Part shown: positions 25,377 through 34,318 of the stretch, piece by piece
Position numbering within the stretch: position 1 is the stretch's first letter
Layout: every line of letters starts with the position of its first letter
Source of the DNA: Pseudogracilibacillus sp037072025
Lineage (GTDB): Bacteria > Bacillota > Bacilli > Bacillales > Amphibacillaceae
Reading direction: 5' to 3'
NCBI RefSeq assembly: GCF_037072025.1
Contig: NZ_JAXHDD010000017.1
Coordinates: 12,165 to 76,164 of the forward strand
DNA length: 64,000 nt
The notes under the pieces: model-generated
Databases searched by the model: none
Told to the model about the DNA's origin: nothing
Seen by the model: the letters and a program-made list of their open reading frames with translations, nothing else
Position numbers and translations under genes: made by a program

Positions 25377-26189
25377 TTAATAAGGAATTTTGGCTTCATT
25401 TGAAAAGTTCACACTAGCCCATTCACCCTCTCTCTTAAAAAATGCATACACAATCTCGTAGTCTGTAGGAGGTTCTTCTATCCAAACTAACAAAGTACGA
25501 ATTATTGATTCCTTTTCTTGAAAATAGCGACTAAACACCTCACTTTGCTCGTGAAGTCGTGTGGTCCAAATCTGCGAACGTACCATTACCATTGAATAGT
25601 ATGTCCGAATGAGTTTACGTGCAAAATTTTGTGTCCCTCTTTTGAAATCTTCTTTAGAGGCTGTTTCTAACCTTTTTAACGTCCGATTAAGAACATCATC
25701 AATATCTCCATTAAAACGGATTGCTATATCGGATGTAAGTTTATAAGAGCCAAATCGTTCACCTATATCCTCTCCGTACACACAAACACAAAGTTCTTTA
25801 AGAAATGCATTTTCATAATAATTTGCTGGGTCAATCGCATAGTCATAATATGCTACAGCTATACCAACTTCCCGGACTAACGTATGATATTTTTCGGATA
25901 GTTCCTTAGCAATCTTCTTTAATTCGGCTAACTTAACAGGGCTAAGTTTGGTATAGAACATTGCGATAAGGTCTAAATCGGATTTTTTTATAATCGCTTC
26001 TCCCCGGGCAACACTACCATATACATAAACACTATGCAATGGTTCAGGAAATAAATGTTTAAGCCTCTCAATAGATTCTTGAATGCAAGGTACATAGACA
26101 TCATCGATTTTGTCTTTACTGACATCGCTTATAATAAATCCATTCGAGTCTAGACCATAACCTGCATATAAGTTTCCTATTGTAATCAC
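25377..26189 (-). CDS. Nucleotidyltransferase-domain protein (aminoglycoside-adenylyltransferase-like)
   Basis: 270 residues. Pol-beta-type nucleotidyltransferase motif: VYGSVARGEAIIKKSDLDLI with Gly-Ser near 58-59 and the metal Asp pair near 71 and 73. A helical C-terminal domain follows (FARKLIRTYYSMV). Such proteins transfer nucleotides to small molecules or proteins; the substrate is unknown here. The start is odd: AGGAGGTGATTACAATAGGA offers no ATG. GTG at 26189 overlaps the ribosome binding site, and ATA (26180) or ATT would have better spacing, suggesting a rare start codon or a mutated ATG. Confidence 0.8.
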   Translation of the reverse strand: MITIGNLYAGYGLDSNGFIISDVSKDKIDDVYVPCIQESIERLKHLFPEPLHSVYVYGSVARGEAIIKKSDLDLIAMFYTKLSPVKLAELKKIAKELSEKYHTLVREVGIAVAYYDYAIDPANYYENAFLKELCVCVYGEDIGERFGSYKLTSDIAIRFNGDIDDVLNRTLKRLETASKEDFKRGTQNFARKLIRTYYSMVMVRSQIWTTRLHEQSEVFSRYFQEKESIIRTLLVWIEEPPTDYEIVYAFFKREGEWASVNFSNEAKIPY

Positions 26190-26839
26190 CTCCTGTTTGT
26201 TCTCTTAATCAATTGGTGGCTGTTAGTCTTTGTGAAGTAGTTAAAGTAGTTCGATTACTGGTAATCAAACAAGGTTGGGGCACTAGACAAAATGAAAGAA
26301 TATTCGTTCGAATAGACACTTTCCATGTTGTCTCCAAGATATCTTATCAATCTATTATACGTACAATTTCTATGAGAGCAACCGGTAATATAGACGTAAT
26401 TAAAGCAATACCTAATTGTCTGATGCGATTATATGCTCTTTTCCCGAAAATAAGTCATTAATATAGATTGTAAAATTCCAAATGAGTATACTTAAAGTAA
26501 AAGCAACTACGATTCCTATCAATTTGCTGAAATGTTTTTTTGATGAATCATGAAGAAGAATAATAGTTTAAACGAAGTAAGAGGAACATTGGTACATTCT
26601 TGATTTACAAGAGCATGTTGCACATATAGCGCAATGATCCTCAGATGTATATACTGTAACCGTAGTTCTTTCTTCAAATGTCATATTATTAGCTATTTAT
26701 CGCATCAACGCAAATTCCGAGTGATGCGTATGATACTTTCCGCAACTTGGTTGTTGTCTTCTGCAAGTACTCTTCCATTGGCTAAGACAAGACCTAAACC
26801 CAATGACTTGGTAATTTAATACAATTTGTCGATATTAAA
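26190..26839. other. Gap without a supported gene
   Basis: About 650 bp upstream of the nucleotidyltransferase. Short frames on both strands lack ribosome binding sites and family resemblance. A minus-strand piece near 26340-26450 (RIRQLGIALITSILPVALIE) looks like an old membrane helix, but nothing more can be said. Confidence 0.4.
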
Positions 26840-27154
26840 TTAAGTAATAAGTTTTAATCCGATTGCAGAACCTAATATTAAAGTTATAAAGAGCATTCTC
26901 TTCCAATCTTTTGATTCTCCAAAATATATCATTCCAATTAAGGAACTGCCTACAACACTAATCCCTGTCCAAATTGCGTATCCTGTTGCCATAGGAATTG
27001 TTTGCAATGAATAACTTAGAAGACCAAGGGCTGATCCAAGCCCAAAAATTATTAAAAAAACTGTTTGCCAATTACGTTTTACAGACAATTGATTTATCAT
27101 AGCAACAGCAAAAGTCTCGAATAGACCTGCTAAAACTAGAGTTAACCAAGCCAT
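26840..27154 (-). CDS. ykkD: SMR-family efflux subunit (YkkD-like)
   Basis: 104 residues, four membrane helices, of the small multidrug resistance family. The conserved membrane Glu is in the first helix (LAGLFETFAVAMI), and GYAIWTGISVVGSSLIGMIY is the SMR motif of helix 3. It is the shorter member of a two-gene pair; its ATG at 27154 overlaps the stop of the partner. Controlled by a guanidine-I riboswitch, so the physiological cargo is probably guanidinium or a related cation (known for riboswitch-linked SMR pairs). Start behind GGAG. Confidence 0.85.
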   Translation of the reverse strand: MAWLTLVLAGLFETFAVAMINQLSVKRNWQTVFLIIFGLGSALGLLSYSLQTIPMATGYAIWTGISVVGSSLIGMIYFGESKDWKRMLFITLILGSAIGLKLIT

Positions 27155-27504
27155 TATGATCTAACTCCTTTCTCAATCTTGTCACTTTTATCATCTGTAA
27201 CTAATTTCAATCCAATAACTCCTGATAAGAGTACTGCTATTAGAAAAATTTTTCCCCATTTGAATGGTTCTCCAAAGAATATAATTTCTGCAATAACAGT
27301 ACCTCCTGCACCTAATCCCACAAAAACTGCATAAACCGTTCCAGCAGGAAGTACTTGTGCTACTGTTATCATTAAATAATTGCTTAATATAATCAGAATT
27401 ACTGTAGCAGTCCAAGTCCAAAAATCATATGCATGAGCCAATCCAATTACCCAAAAAACTTCTAATAAGGCTGCAACAAATAACTTAATCCAGTTTTTAC
27501 TCAT
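27154..27504 (-). CDS. ykkC: SMR-family efflux subunit (YkkC-like)
   Basis: 116 residues, four helices with a longer, charged C-terminal tail (DDKSDKIEKGVRS). The conserved Glu is in ALLEVFWVIGLAHA; TVYAVFVGLGAGGTVIAEII is the helix 3 signature. The heterodimeric arrangement with the following gene, the size difference and the upstream guanidine-I riboswitch all match the YkkCD pair of B. subtilis. Start ATG 27504 lies about 36 bp past the riboswitch terminator. Confidence 0.87.
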   Translation of the reverse strand: MSKNWIKLFVAALLEVFWVIGLAHAYDFWTWTATVILIILSNYLMITVAQVLPAGTVYAVFVGLGAGGTVIAEIIFFGEPFKWGKIFLIAVLLSGVIGLKLVTDDKSDKIEKGVRS

Positions 27505-27539
27505 CGAAATTACCCCATTTTTTAGTATTCACGTAAAAG

Positions 27540-27590
27540 AAAAAATAAAAAAGCCTAAGAGAAACTGTTTAACAGTTATCTCCCAGGCTT
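27540..27590 (-). terminator. Riboswitch expression-platform terminator
   Basis: AAGCCTGGGAGATAACTGTT pairs with AACAGTTTCTCTTAGGCTT and is followed on the minus strand by a T-run. The 5' arm includes the conserved AAAGCCTGGGAGA end of the aptamer, so ligand binding and termination are mutually exclusive. Confidence 0.9.
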
Positions 27591-27672
27591 TTATCCCTCC
27601 GTGGCACAGCATAGCTGTGAGTTTTCTCTCGGACCAGACCAATCATATGATCGCGGAACCCTAGAAAACGTT
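27591..27672 (-). ncRNA. Guanidine-I (ykkC) riboswitch aptamer
   Basis: The minus strand carries all conserved blocks in order: CTAGGGTTCCGCG, TGGTCTGGTCCGAGAG, AAAAC, ACGGAGGGATAAAAGCC and GGGAGA. This is the ykkC class guanidine-I aptamer, which opens the downstream terminator when it binds guanidinium. It sits immediately upstream of the ykkC/ykkD pair it regulates. Confidence 0.95.
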
Positions 27673-28013
27673 TTATATTTTTCATTGAACAAAATCGCTA
27701 TCGCGATGGCATTTAAAACCATTTCACCTAAATATTTTCAGCTAATTTAATATAGCAGCACACTCAAATATAGGGTATTGTTAATTTACCACAAAAAACA
27801 AGCCAATAAGTGAGGTGCTGCTACTTTGTATATCGTATCATATTCCAATATAATTAACAATTTAATTATATCACATCCAAATGGTTAAATATAAAGAACT
27901 TCCTTTTAATTGTTTCTTCAATTAATTTTATCAATTAGAATTTTGTAATAATTTAATATAAAATGATAGATATTACCTATTTATTAAATATAAGTACTTG
28001 GGGAGGAAATCTA
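27673..28013. other. Intergenic control region, riboswitch to LysR gene
   Basis: AT-rich 340 bp between divergent units. It holds the promoter for the riboswitch transcript (position not resolvable by eye) and the lead to the LysR gene, with GGGGAGG just before ATG 28014. Confidence 0.4.
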
Positions 28014-28907
28014 ATGGAACTAAAACAATTGGAATACTTTATAGTATTATGTCAAGAGCTACACTTTACACGTGCAGCCGAGAAACTAGGCATTGCCCAA
28101 CCTTCTCTAAGTCAACAAATTAGCTTGTTAGAGCATGAAGTAGGGATGCCTTTGTTTGATCGCATTGGCAAAAAAAATATACTTACTGATGCAGGGAAAA
28201 CATTGCTCCATCACAGCTACAATGTGTTTCATGAAATTTCTCAGGCACGTGCGGCAATTAGCGAACTTCAGGGATTAGAGAGAGGCACCCTCAAAATAGG
28301 CTCTCTACTCACAGTTGTTAATTACTTGCTTCCTCCAACAGTTATCGGGTTTCATAATGCTTACCCTAATGTGGAACTTTCTGTACAAGGGTTACGAACG
28401 GGTGATATTTACAAAGGACTATTGCAAAATGAACTTGATTTGGGGATCGTTTTTTTGCCTATCGAACATGAAGATTTGGAAGCGATTCCGATTTACGAAG
28501 AAAACCTTGCTCTTGCTGTACCTATAGATCATCCTTTTGCTTATAAAGAATTTGTTACACTTCAAATTTTAAACGATACACCATCTATTTTATTACCTGA
28601 AACCTATTTCTTACGACAAGTTATTAATGAACAGTGTCGTTCACTGAATTTTGCACCAAAACCAGTACTTGAAATGACGACGATGGAATCTATCATCCAA
28701 ATGGTAAGCAAAGGCGTCGGTGTCACAATACTACCAAAAGCTTACTTAGATTATATTGATAATATTCAAATTAAAACGATTCCTATTCAAGATCCGGTGA
28801 TCACCACACAAATTGGAATCGCTTATCGAAAGAATAAACATTTATGTGCGGCTAGCCGTGTTTTTATGGAACAATTGATTACAACAATTAATGATGAACG
28901 CTTTTAG
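28014..28907 (+). CDS. LysR-family transcriptional regulator
   Basis: 297 residues from ATG 28014 with GGGGAGGAAATCTA upstream; a frame start at 27963 lacks a site. The N-terminal helix-turn-helix is typical (FTRAAEKLGIAQPSLSQQIS). The effector domain opens with LKIGSLLTVVNYLLPP. It resembles CynR/GltC/CatR-like group regulators, with conserved late motif MVSKGVGVTILPKAYLD. It has no divergent partner next to it (the SMR pair is riboswitch-controlled), so its target is unknown. Confidence 0.85.
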   Translation: MELKQLEYFIVLCQELHFTRAAEKLGIAQPSLSQQISLLEHEVGMPLFDRIGKKNILTDAGKTLLHHSYNVFHEISQARAAISELQGLERGTLKIGSLLTVVNYLLPPTVIGFHNAYPNVELSVQGLRTGDIYKGLLQNELDLGIVFLPIEHEDLEAIPIYEENLALAVPIDHPFAYKEFVTLQILNDTPSILLPETYFLRQVINEQCRSLNFAPKPVLEMTTMESIIQMVSKGVGVTILPKAYLDYIDNIQIKTIPIQDPVITTQIGIAYRKNKHLCAASRVFMEQLITTINDERF

Positions 28908-29229
28908 TTATCAGAAATAATTCTTGTGCTTTTCTGCTTTTCAATACTTTCTCAGCACAACATCAGCGAAGTCAACAGACTGGTCAATTTCTCTTAAATT
29001 ATTAATGAACTCGATACTAAATGAATGACATAGTACCTACACCAAGCTCGAGTAGTCCTAGTTGCACCTACTTTTGATTTTTGCGGCAATCGGTTCACAG
29101 CATTCAATACCAATTAAAAAGATCAAGTCCTCTTTTATTTTGTACATAGGATAAGGATGAAATCTATCAAGTACTGCATTGCGTATATTCCAAATTCTGT
29201 AACGTGTTCCATTAAACATCCCTCAAGTA
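28908..29229. other. Gap without a supported gene
   Basis: About 320 bp. The minus strand holds a short frame (MYKIKEDLIFLIGIECCEPI) with no recognised family. The IS remnant begins at its end. Confidence 0.35.
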
Positions 29230-29742
29230 GCGTTTCAATAGTTGCAAGACGGCAGGTAGCACAATGGGGGCCTTCCCCAAAACTCGAACCATAAAAGCTT
29301 CGCGCTTTGTATCGGTGTAACGATTTGGAAGAAGCTTTGGAACTTCTGGTTGACTGGGAGGAAAAGGTGCTTGATTCTTTCCTTGGAACCGTTCCAAGAA
29401 CTGTTGAAAACGATTTGGAACTGGTTGCCCGAAATCCTTAATCGCTTTATATATCGCATATCCAACCCAAAACGGAGGGGAAAAACAACCAGGTTCGGAC
29501 AATGAATCAACAAGGTTTTGGTTATTCCATCAACTCGATTCAAGCACGGATGCAGATAAAGGAAGAAAAGACTGCTTTACTCAATTGGAGAAAATATCAA
29601 GATCGTTATGAGCGACGCTTAAAGCAAAATGAATCTCAAACAGCTTGTTAAAAAGTCTTTTCGACAAAGATTAGATCAACCAGTTATTATGAAGTTTTTA
29701 TGTCGAATAACGTCGTCAATCCCGCGATTTGTTACTGAACCA
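29230..29742 (+). mobile_element. ISL3-family insertion sequence remnant, right part
   Basis: The plus strand encodes the C-terminal part of an ISL3-type transposase in pieces: RCNDLEEALELLVDWEEKVL, then after a stop, TEGKNNQVRTMNQQGFGYSI (TEG holds the last acidic DDE residue) to a stop at about 29649. Downstream the element continues to the end GGTTCAGTAACAAATC (minus strand, 29742). Several frameshifts and stops make it inactive. A second copy lies inverted at 39832-40125. Confidence 0.75.
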
Positions 29743-30161
29743 GATTTTTAAGCCTTTTTCAAAGATAGCAATTTCTTTATTATCTAACTCTTTGCTAAGC
29801 TTTTGAAAAAATTGCTGATGCACCGCTTCATGTGCTTGAAAAGCTAGTTCTCCTTTCTTAGTTAATGAGATAAGTACAGCACGAGAATCGGACGGATGAG
29901 AAGTTCTCGAAACGAGCTCTTTTTTTTCTAATCGGTCAATTAATTGCGTCACTGCACCCTTCGTTATCCCCAATCTTTCTGCTAGCTGACCCATGCGCAC
30001 AGCTCCAGCTAATCCTATCGCATCAGCTGTATGGAGCTCACTTGGCGTCAATGTTCCAGCATCCCCAAACATCCTTAGGTTTCGTTCAAACGTTGCAGTT
30101 GTAAAGTCAGTTTACCGATACGCTCACTTTGATTTGTAAAAAAGAAATTTTCATTATTCAT
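29716..30161 (-). pseudogene. MarR-family regulator, frameshifted, with IS-derived C-terminus
   Basis: The gene begins MNNENFFFTNQSERIGKLTL at ATG 30161 but shifts frame near 30085; the remainder (about 118 residues) reads as a MarR winged helix: LTPSELHTADAIG, RLGITKGAVTQLIDRLEKK and SHPSDSRAVLISLTKKG. Translation might restart at ATG 30072. The last eight codons (IWFSNKSRD) are encoded by the end of the ISL3 remnant, so the original C-terminus was replaced by the insertion. Confidence 0.7.
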
Positions 30162-30641
30162 ATATACTATATAAAAGCAACTATTTTTTAAACCATTGTT
30201 TGTATCATAGTAATATGTTTTCTTTATAGACTCAATTCAGCAAGAAGTCAAAACAGGGGTGAGAGACTGGCTCCCCTACCTGTCTATAGGCTTAAATCTT
30301 ATAATCAATATTAAAATAAAGAAAAGCTAGTAGTCCAAAATACGACTTTCTAGCTTGCTTGTTCATTCATAACAAAAATTTTTATTCTTTTTCCAAGTAT
30401 GCTACCAATTCCACATGGCACGAGAGGACAGAATGAATGTCATTTGAGTATGTCCGTTCTCGGAAACATATCCATTGCGTTTTTTACACTATCGGTAGAC
30501 GGGAACATATCAATAGATTTTTGGCTTAGGTTGCCGTAATTGGTGCTTACATTTAAGATTGCAAGCTTACCCTTCTATCTTAGATCATTTATAGAAAAAA
30601 CATACCTCACATAGATTTTCCTCTATAGTGTATTTTAGCTT
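30162..30641. other. Gap with hairpins, no gene
   Basis: Holds AGGGG/CCCCT around 30256-30286 and AAAGCTAG/CTAGCTT at 30318-30355; the latter, read on the minus strand, is followed by TTTTCTTTATTTT and could be the terminator for the operon that ends with the YxeA-like gene. No reading frame of note. Confidence 0.45.
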
Positions 30642-31001
30642 TTATTTTGAATAGATATCCTTGACTTGGTCAGGCAAGTCATTTAACTGAATCTCCTGCC
30701 AATAGGTAACCCCACGAAACGATGCAACATACAACTCTAAATATGCACCCTCTCGTAGTTGCTTGCTACTGGTAAAAGTAAGAGGTTCCTTTTCACCCTT
30801 CTCATTATAAGCATCTAATGTATATTCATACCGTTTTTGACTATTTGATTTTATGTCATCATTGACTATCATGGTGTAATATACAGTCTTCCCTTCTGGG
30901 TTTTTCGGTGTAAGCTGATCATGATTAAAAAGGAAAACTGAAAACGCCACTAAAATAATAATAATTAAACCTGAAACTAATAATTTTGTTGTAGTTTTCA
31001 T
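30642..31001 (-). CDS. YxeA-family protein (DUF1093)
   Basis: 119 residues with an N-terminal hydrophobic signal/anchor (LLVSGLIIIILVAFSVFLF) and a small beta-rich domain typical of YxeA: KTVYYTMIVND, RYEYTLDAYNEKG and GAYLELYVASF. Exported or membrane-anchored. YxeA proteins are often encoded with BceAB/LanFEG-type exporters and envelope stress systems; exact role unknown. It is the last gene of the exporter operon, 21 bp after the permease, with AAGGAG upstream. Confidence 0.82.
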   Translation of the reverse strand: MKTTTKLLVSGLIIIILVAFSVFLFNHDQLTPKNPEGKTVYYTMIVNDDIKSNSQKRYEYTLDAYNEKGEKEPLTFTSSKQLREGAYLELYVASFRGVTYWQEIQLNDLPDQVKDIYSK

Positions 31002-31022
31002 GAAAATACTCCTTTTTACGTT

Positions 31023-31754
31023 TTAAGCTACTACATCAGATTTACGCATCCGATGTATTGCAACTGTACTAATAACCACAATGTATACCAGATTCATTAT
31101 GATAAATAAAATACTCTCCCCAGATGAAAGGCTTGTTTGAGTGAGTACCCCCATCCCAATAGTTAACAATGAATGTGGAAAAAACATTCCCAAATGTGTG
31201 ACATACATACCAAGACCAAAGAAAACAGCACACAAACCAATACCAATAGGAGCTGCGAAACTGCGGATACGCATGGATAGTGCTAATTGCAGGGCGCTGA
31301 TTGTAAGGGCGGCTATCCAACCTCGAAGTAGCCATCCAGTTAGTTCTCCAGGAAGATCAGAGGTTATACCTGCCAATTTCCCACCTAAAAAATACAATAT
31401 AAAAAAGAATATCTGAACAAAAATCAACATCACACCGATTACTATCAATTTAGCTAGAAAGATACTAGTCGCTGATACGGGTGCGGTCATAATCATATTC
31501 CAGTTTTTATTAAGATGTTCCAGTCTCCACATATACGCACAAAGAATAGCTATAAGAATCGGAAAGAAAAATTCTCCGTAAAACAAACCAACTTGCGACC
31601 ATAGGCTGTACCACTCTTTTTTTAATACACCTTGATTCATGTAAAAGTTAGCACTGCCAATCAATACGCTTATAACGGGGAGAATCACTAGTATCATCCA
31701 TATATGAGAATGACGTAACTTCACCCATTCGGCAGAAATACATCGTCTTAACAT
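31023..31754 (-). CDS. LanG-type lantibiotic-immunity ABC permease
   Basis: About 243 residues with six membrane helices. The start at ATG 31754 gives LRRCISAEWVKLRHS, matching the basic opening of LanE/LanG permeases; GTG 31760 with closer spacing to GGAGGG is the alternative. Conserved features are the extracellular loop after helix 1 and LEHLNKNWNMIMTAPVSATS, the family motif before helix 3. It works with the adjacent permease and ATPase to pump antimicrobial peptides out of the membrane. Confidence 0.82.
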   Translation of the reverse strand: MLRRCISAEWVKLRHSHIWMILVILPVISVLIGSANFYMNQGVLKKEWYSLWSQVGLFYGEFFFPILIAILCAYMWRLEHLNKNWNMIMTAPVSATSIFLAKLIVIGVMLIFVQIFFFILYFLGGKLAGITSDLPGELTGWLLRGWIAALTISALQLALSMRIRSFAAPIGIGLCAVFFGLGMYVTHLGMFFPHSLLTIGMGVLTQTSLSSGESILFIIMNLVYIVVISTVAIHRMRKSDVVA

Positions 31755-31771
31755 AATCACATCATCCCTCC

Positions 31772-32527
31772 TTATACCTCTTGCCTTGATACATGAACGC
31801 ATCCAGCCAGATAGATGCCAATTCCTGCCGCAATCAGCACCACCATCATAGGCAGTAATGAATTCAAATCTCGTACAATAAACTGCATTTTTTCATTTGT
31901 ATAGCTTTGTGTAATAGGGCTTAAACCAGTGTAGTATGACCATACAAAGATTCTTTGAACTCCTAACGGAAGTAAATCCGCTGCCATGCCAATGAATCCA
32001 CCTACCATGCCGAGAGATAGTGCGAAAGCCTGGTTTTTTACTGCCATCGATACCCATTGCTGTAATGCTATAATGATCATATTGGTTAAAACTGTCCCTA
32101 TAAAGAATCGAATCAGTAGAAGTAATGGTACAGGTTGCTCAAAACCATTGACAATTCCAAATGCTGTGATGGCAAGGACTTGCAGTAAACATGCTACCAA
32201 CATGATAATAGATGTAGAAATATATTTTGCCGCATAAAGCGTACTCCGCCTAATAGAAACTGTTAACAATAGCTTCCATGTGTTTCCTTTATGCTCCATG
32301 TCACAGATGCGGGATACGCATATAGCTGTAAGAATAGGTAAAAACAGGCCATTCATAGAGGACAACATCGCAATAAGCGGTTCCCATCCGGCATTATCTG
32401 GATTGTGGGAAATCGACATACTGGTTGCCATGAATGCCCAGGCGATTTCCACGGTTAAAAATAGTGTGACCATCAAAAACAGATGCTTATGGCGCAATTT
32501 GTACAGTTCAAGGCTAATAGCTTTCAT
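31772..32527 (-). CDS. LanE-type lantibiotic-immunity ABC permease
   Basis: 251 residues, six helices; begins MKAISLELYKLRHKHLFLMV. The motif CDMEHKGNTWKLLLTVSIRR before helix 3 matches the same element in the neighbouring permease and in the second module (IEHQANGWKQTLSMPISRG). Its ATG overlaps the stop of the ATPase gene by 4 bp, implying coupled translation. Confidence 0.85.
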   Translation of the reverse strand: MKAISLELYKLRHKHLFLMVTLFLTVEIAWAFMATSMSISHNPDNAGWEPLIAMLSSMNGLFLPILTAICVSRICDMEHKGNTWKLLLTVSIRRSTLYAAKYISTSIIMLVACLLQVLAITAFGIVNGFEQPVPLLLLIRFFIGTVLTNMIIIALQQWVSMAVKNQAFALSLGMVGGFIGMAADLLPLGVQRIFVWSYYTGLSPITQSYTNEKMQFIVRDLNSLLPMMVVLIAAGIGIYLAGCVHVSRQEV

Positions 32528-33438
32528 AACAAGTTACGCTCCTTTCCTGTAATATCCAGAAAAATACTCTCCAGATTCTTCTTGTGTTCTTCAATGCGCA
32601 ACACATCAATATTAGCTGAAACTAAGTTTCTATTTGCCTGTGCTACTTGCCCATCCGTCAGGCTTTCAAACACCAAAAAGTCTCCATGCTGTGTGGGAGA
32701 GAACCCCTTTTGAAAAAGCAGTTCCTGTGCCAGCTTATTGTTCTGTGTCTTTACCATAATAGTTGGACGGTTTTTGTTCTTCAAAACTTCCATACTGCCT
32801 TGAAACATCATTATTCCATCGTTGATAATGCCGACCGAGGTTGCCATCTGTTCAATTTCTGAAAGCAGATGACTTGAAATCAGCACTGTCATTTCATAAC
32901 GCTGCGGCAAAGATTTAATTAGTTCTCGGATTTCACCGATACCGGCAGGGTCAAGACCATTTGTAGGCTCATCCAGAACTAAAAGCTTTGGAAAAGACAA
33001 GAGTGCCATAGCAATACCCAAGCGCTGTTTCATGCCCAAGGAATATTGCCCTACTTTTTTATCTTTTTGTTTTTCCAAACGAACAATTTTCAGTGCTTCT
33101 GTTACATTCTTATCCGGCACATCCCGCAGTCTCTGAATAACACGCATATTTTCTAGCCCCGTGAGATGTCCATAGTAGGATGGAGATTCTATAAGAGATC
33201 CGGTTTGGTTTAAAATAAGACGACGGTTTGCTCCTAAATCCTTTCCAAAGACTGTTACTTTACCATCAGTAGGTCGGGCTAATCCTAAAATCATTTTTAA
33301 TGTAGTAGATTTTCCTGCCCCGTTAGGACCAAGAAAACCATAAATATCTCCTTCATTTACTGTTAAATTTACACTTTTCACTCGATAGGTATCGCCATAT
33401 CGTTTTGAAAGATTATGCGTAGAAATAATTTGATTCAT
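32524..33438 (-). CDS. LanF/BcrA-type ABC transporter ATPase
   Basis: About 304 residues from ATG 33438 (nine bases after GGAG; the earlier ATG 33444 is too close). Walker A GPNGAGKST near residue 40, signature YSLGMKQRLGIAMA, Walker B LLVLDEPTNGLDPAG and the H-loop SSHLLSE are all intact. The C-terminal domain follows. BcrA/LanF ATPases power removal of lantibiotics or bacitracin-type antimicrobials. It is divergent from the response regulator gene, with a 150-bp shared control region. Clear paralogue of the ATPase at 60760-61671. Confidence 0.9.
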   Translation of the reverse strand: MNQIISTHNLSKRYGDTYRVKSVNLTVNEGDIYGFLGPNGAGKSTTLKMILGLARPTDGKVTVFGKDLGANRRLILNQTGSLIESPSYYGHLTGLENMRVIQRLRDVPDKNVTEALKIVRLEKQKDKKVGQYSLGMKQRLGIAMALLSFPKLLVLDEPTNGLDPAGIGEIRELIKSLPQRYEMTVLISSHLLSEIEQMATSVGIINDGIMMFQGSMEVLKNKNRPTIMVKTQNNKLAQELLFQKGFSPTQHGDFLVFESLTDGQVAQANRNLVSANIDVLRIEEHKKNLESIFLDITGKERNLL

Positions 33439-33605
33439 ATTCATTTTCTCCAATCTGTTTAAGTAGTGTTCTTAGGTTAAAGCATAACAAGGCAACCTTT
33501 CTTCAAACTGACAATAACCTTACGGCAACCTTAAATCATATAAACAGGAATATTATTAGGTTGAAATTAAATAAAAAGTAGTATAATTATAGTGGGTGAT
33601 TTTAC

Positions 33606-34316
33606 ATGGATGATTTAAAGAACAAAAAAATTCTCATCGTAGATGATGAGCGTGAAATAAGGAATATGATAGATGGTTTCTTACGTAAAGAGGGATTTAC
33701 GCGCATTCATCAAGCCTCCAATTGTGCAGAGACATTGGATGTTTGTATGTCTACAAAACCTGATATTGCGATTTTGGACGTTATGTTGCCAGATGGGGAT
33801 GGTTTCGCCCTTTTGTCATCCTTGCGTCAAATTTCAGATATGCCCGTACTTTTTTTATCAGCAAGAGGTGAGGATGAGGATCGTTTATTAGGGCTTGGGC
33901 TTGGTGCGGATGACTACATTGTAAAACCGTTTTTGCCACGGGAACTAACTCTCCGGCTAATGGCAATCCTCAGACGAGTTTATTTACCCCCAAAACAGGA
34001 AAAACGCCCTGTCTTCCAATTAGGGGGACGCATTATTGATCTTGAAGGTGGTATTGTTCGTGATGACAGCATGGAATACTCTTTGACAGCAAAAGAACAT
34101 GCATTGCTGTTTAAGCTTTATGAAAATCGGAACCGAATCGTAACCAGTGATGCCCTCTGTCAAACCGCATGGGGTGATGATTATTATGGCTATGAAAACA
34201 CACTTATGGTGCATATCCGCCGTATCCGTGAAAAGATAGAAGATAACCCATCCATCCCGGAATATTTACTGACTGTCAGAGGATTAGGATACAAGTTGAT
34301 GGTCAAGGAGGGGTGA
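33606..34316 (+). CDS. OmpR-family response regulator
   Basis: 236 residues. Receiver domain with acidic pocket Asp13/Asp14, phospho-acceptor Asp58 (IAILDVMLPDGDGF) and conserved Lys in DYIVKPF. C-terminal winged helix: TAKEHALLFKLYENRNRIV and HIRRIREKIEDNPS. Together with the kinase it forms a two-component system, and it very likely controls the divergent LanFEG operon in response to cell-envelope antimicrobials. Start ATG 33606. Confidence 0.9.
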   Translation: MDDLKNKKILIVDDEREIRNMIDGFLRKEGFTRIHQASNCAETLDVCMSTKPDIAILDVMLPDGDGFALLSSLRQISDMPVLFLSARGEDEDRLLGLGLGADDYIVKPFLPRELTLRLMAILRRVYLPPKQEKRPVFQLGGRIIDLEGGIVRDDSMEYSLTAKEHALLFKLYENRNRIVTSDALCQTAWGDDYYGYENTLMVHIRRIREKIEDNPSIPEYLLTVRGLGYKLMVKEG

Positions 34317-34318
34317 AT

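Noticed and set aside
26213..26819. Plus-strand frames of 82 and 61 codons
   Set aside because: No ribosome binding sites, unusual composition and no family resemblance.
29212..29543. Minus-strand frames of 96 and 102 codons
   Set aside because: They are antisense to the ISL3 transposase remnant.
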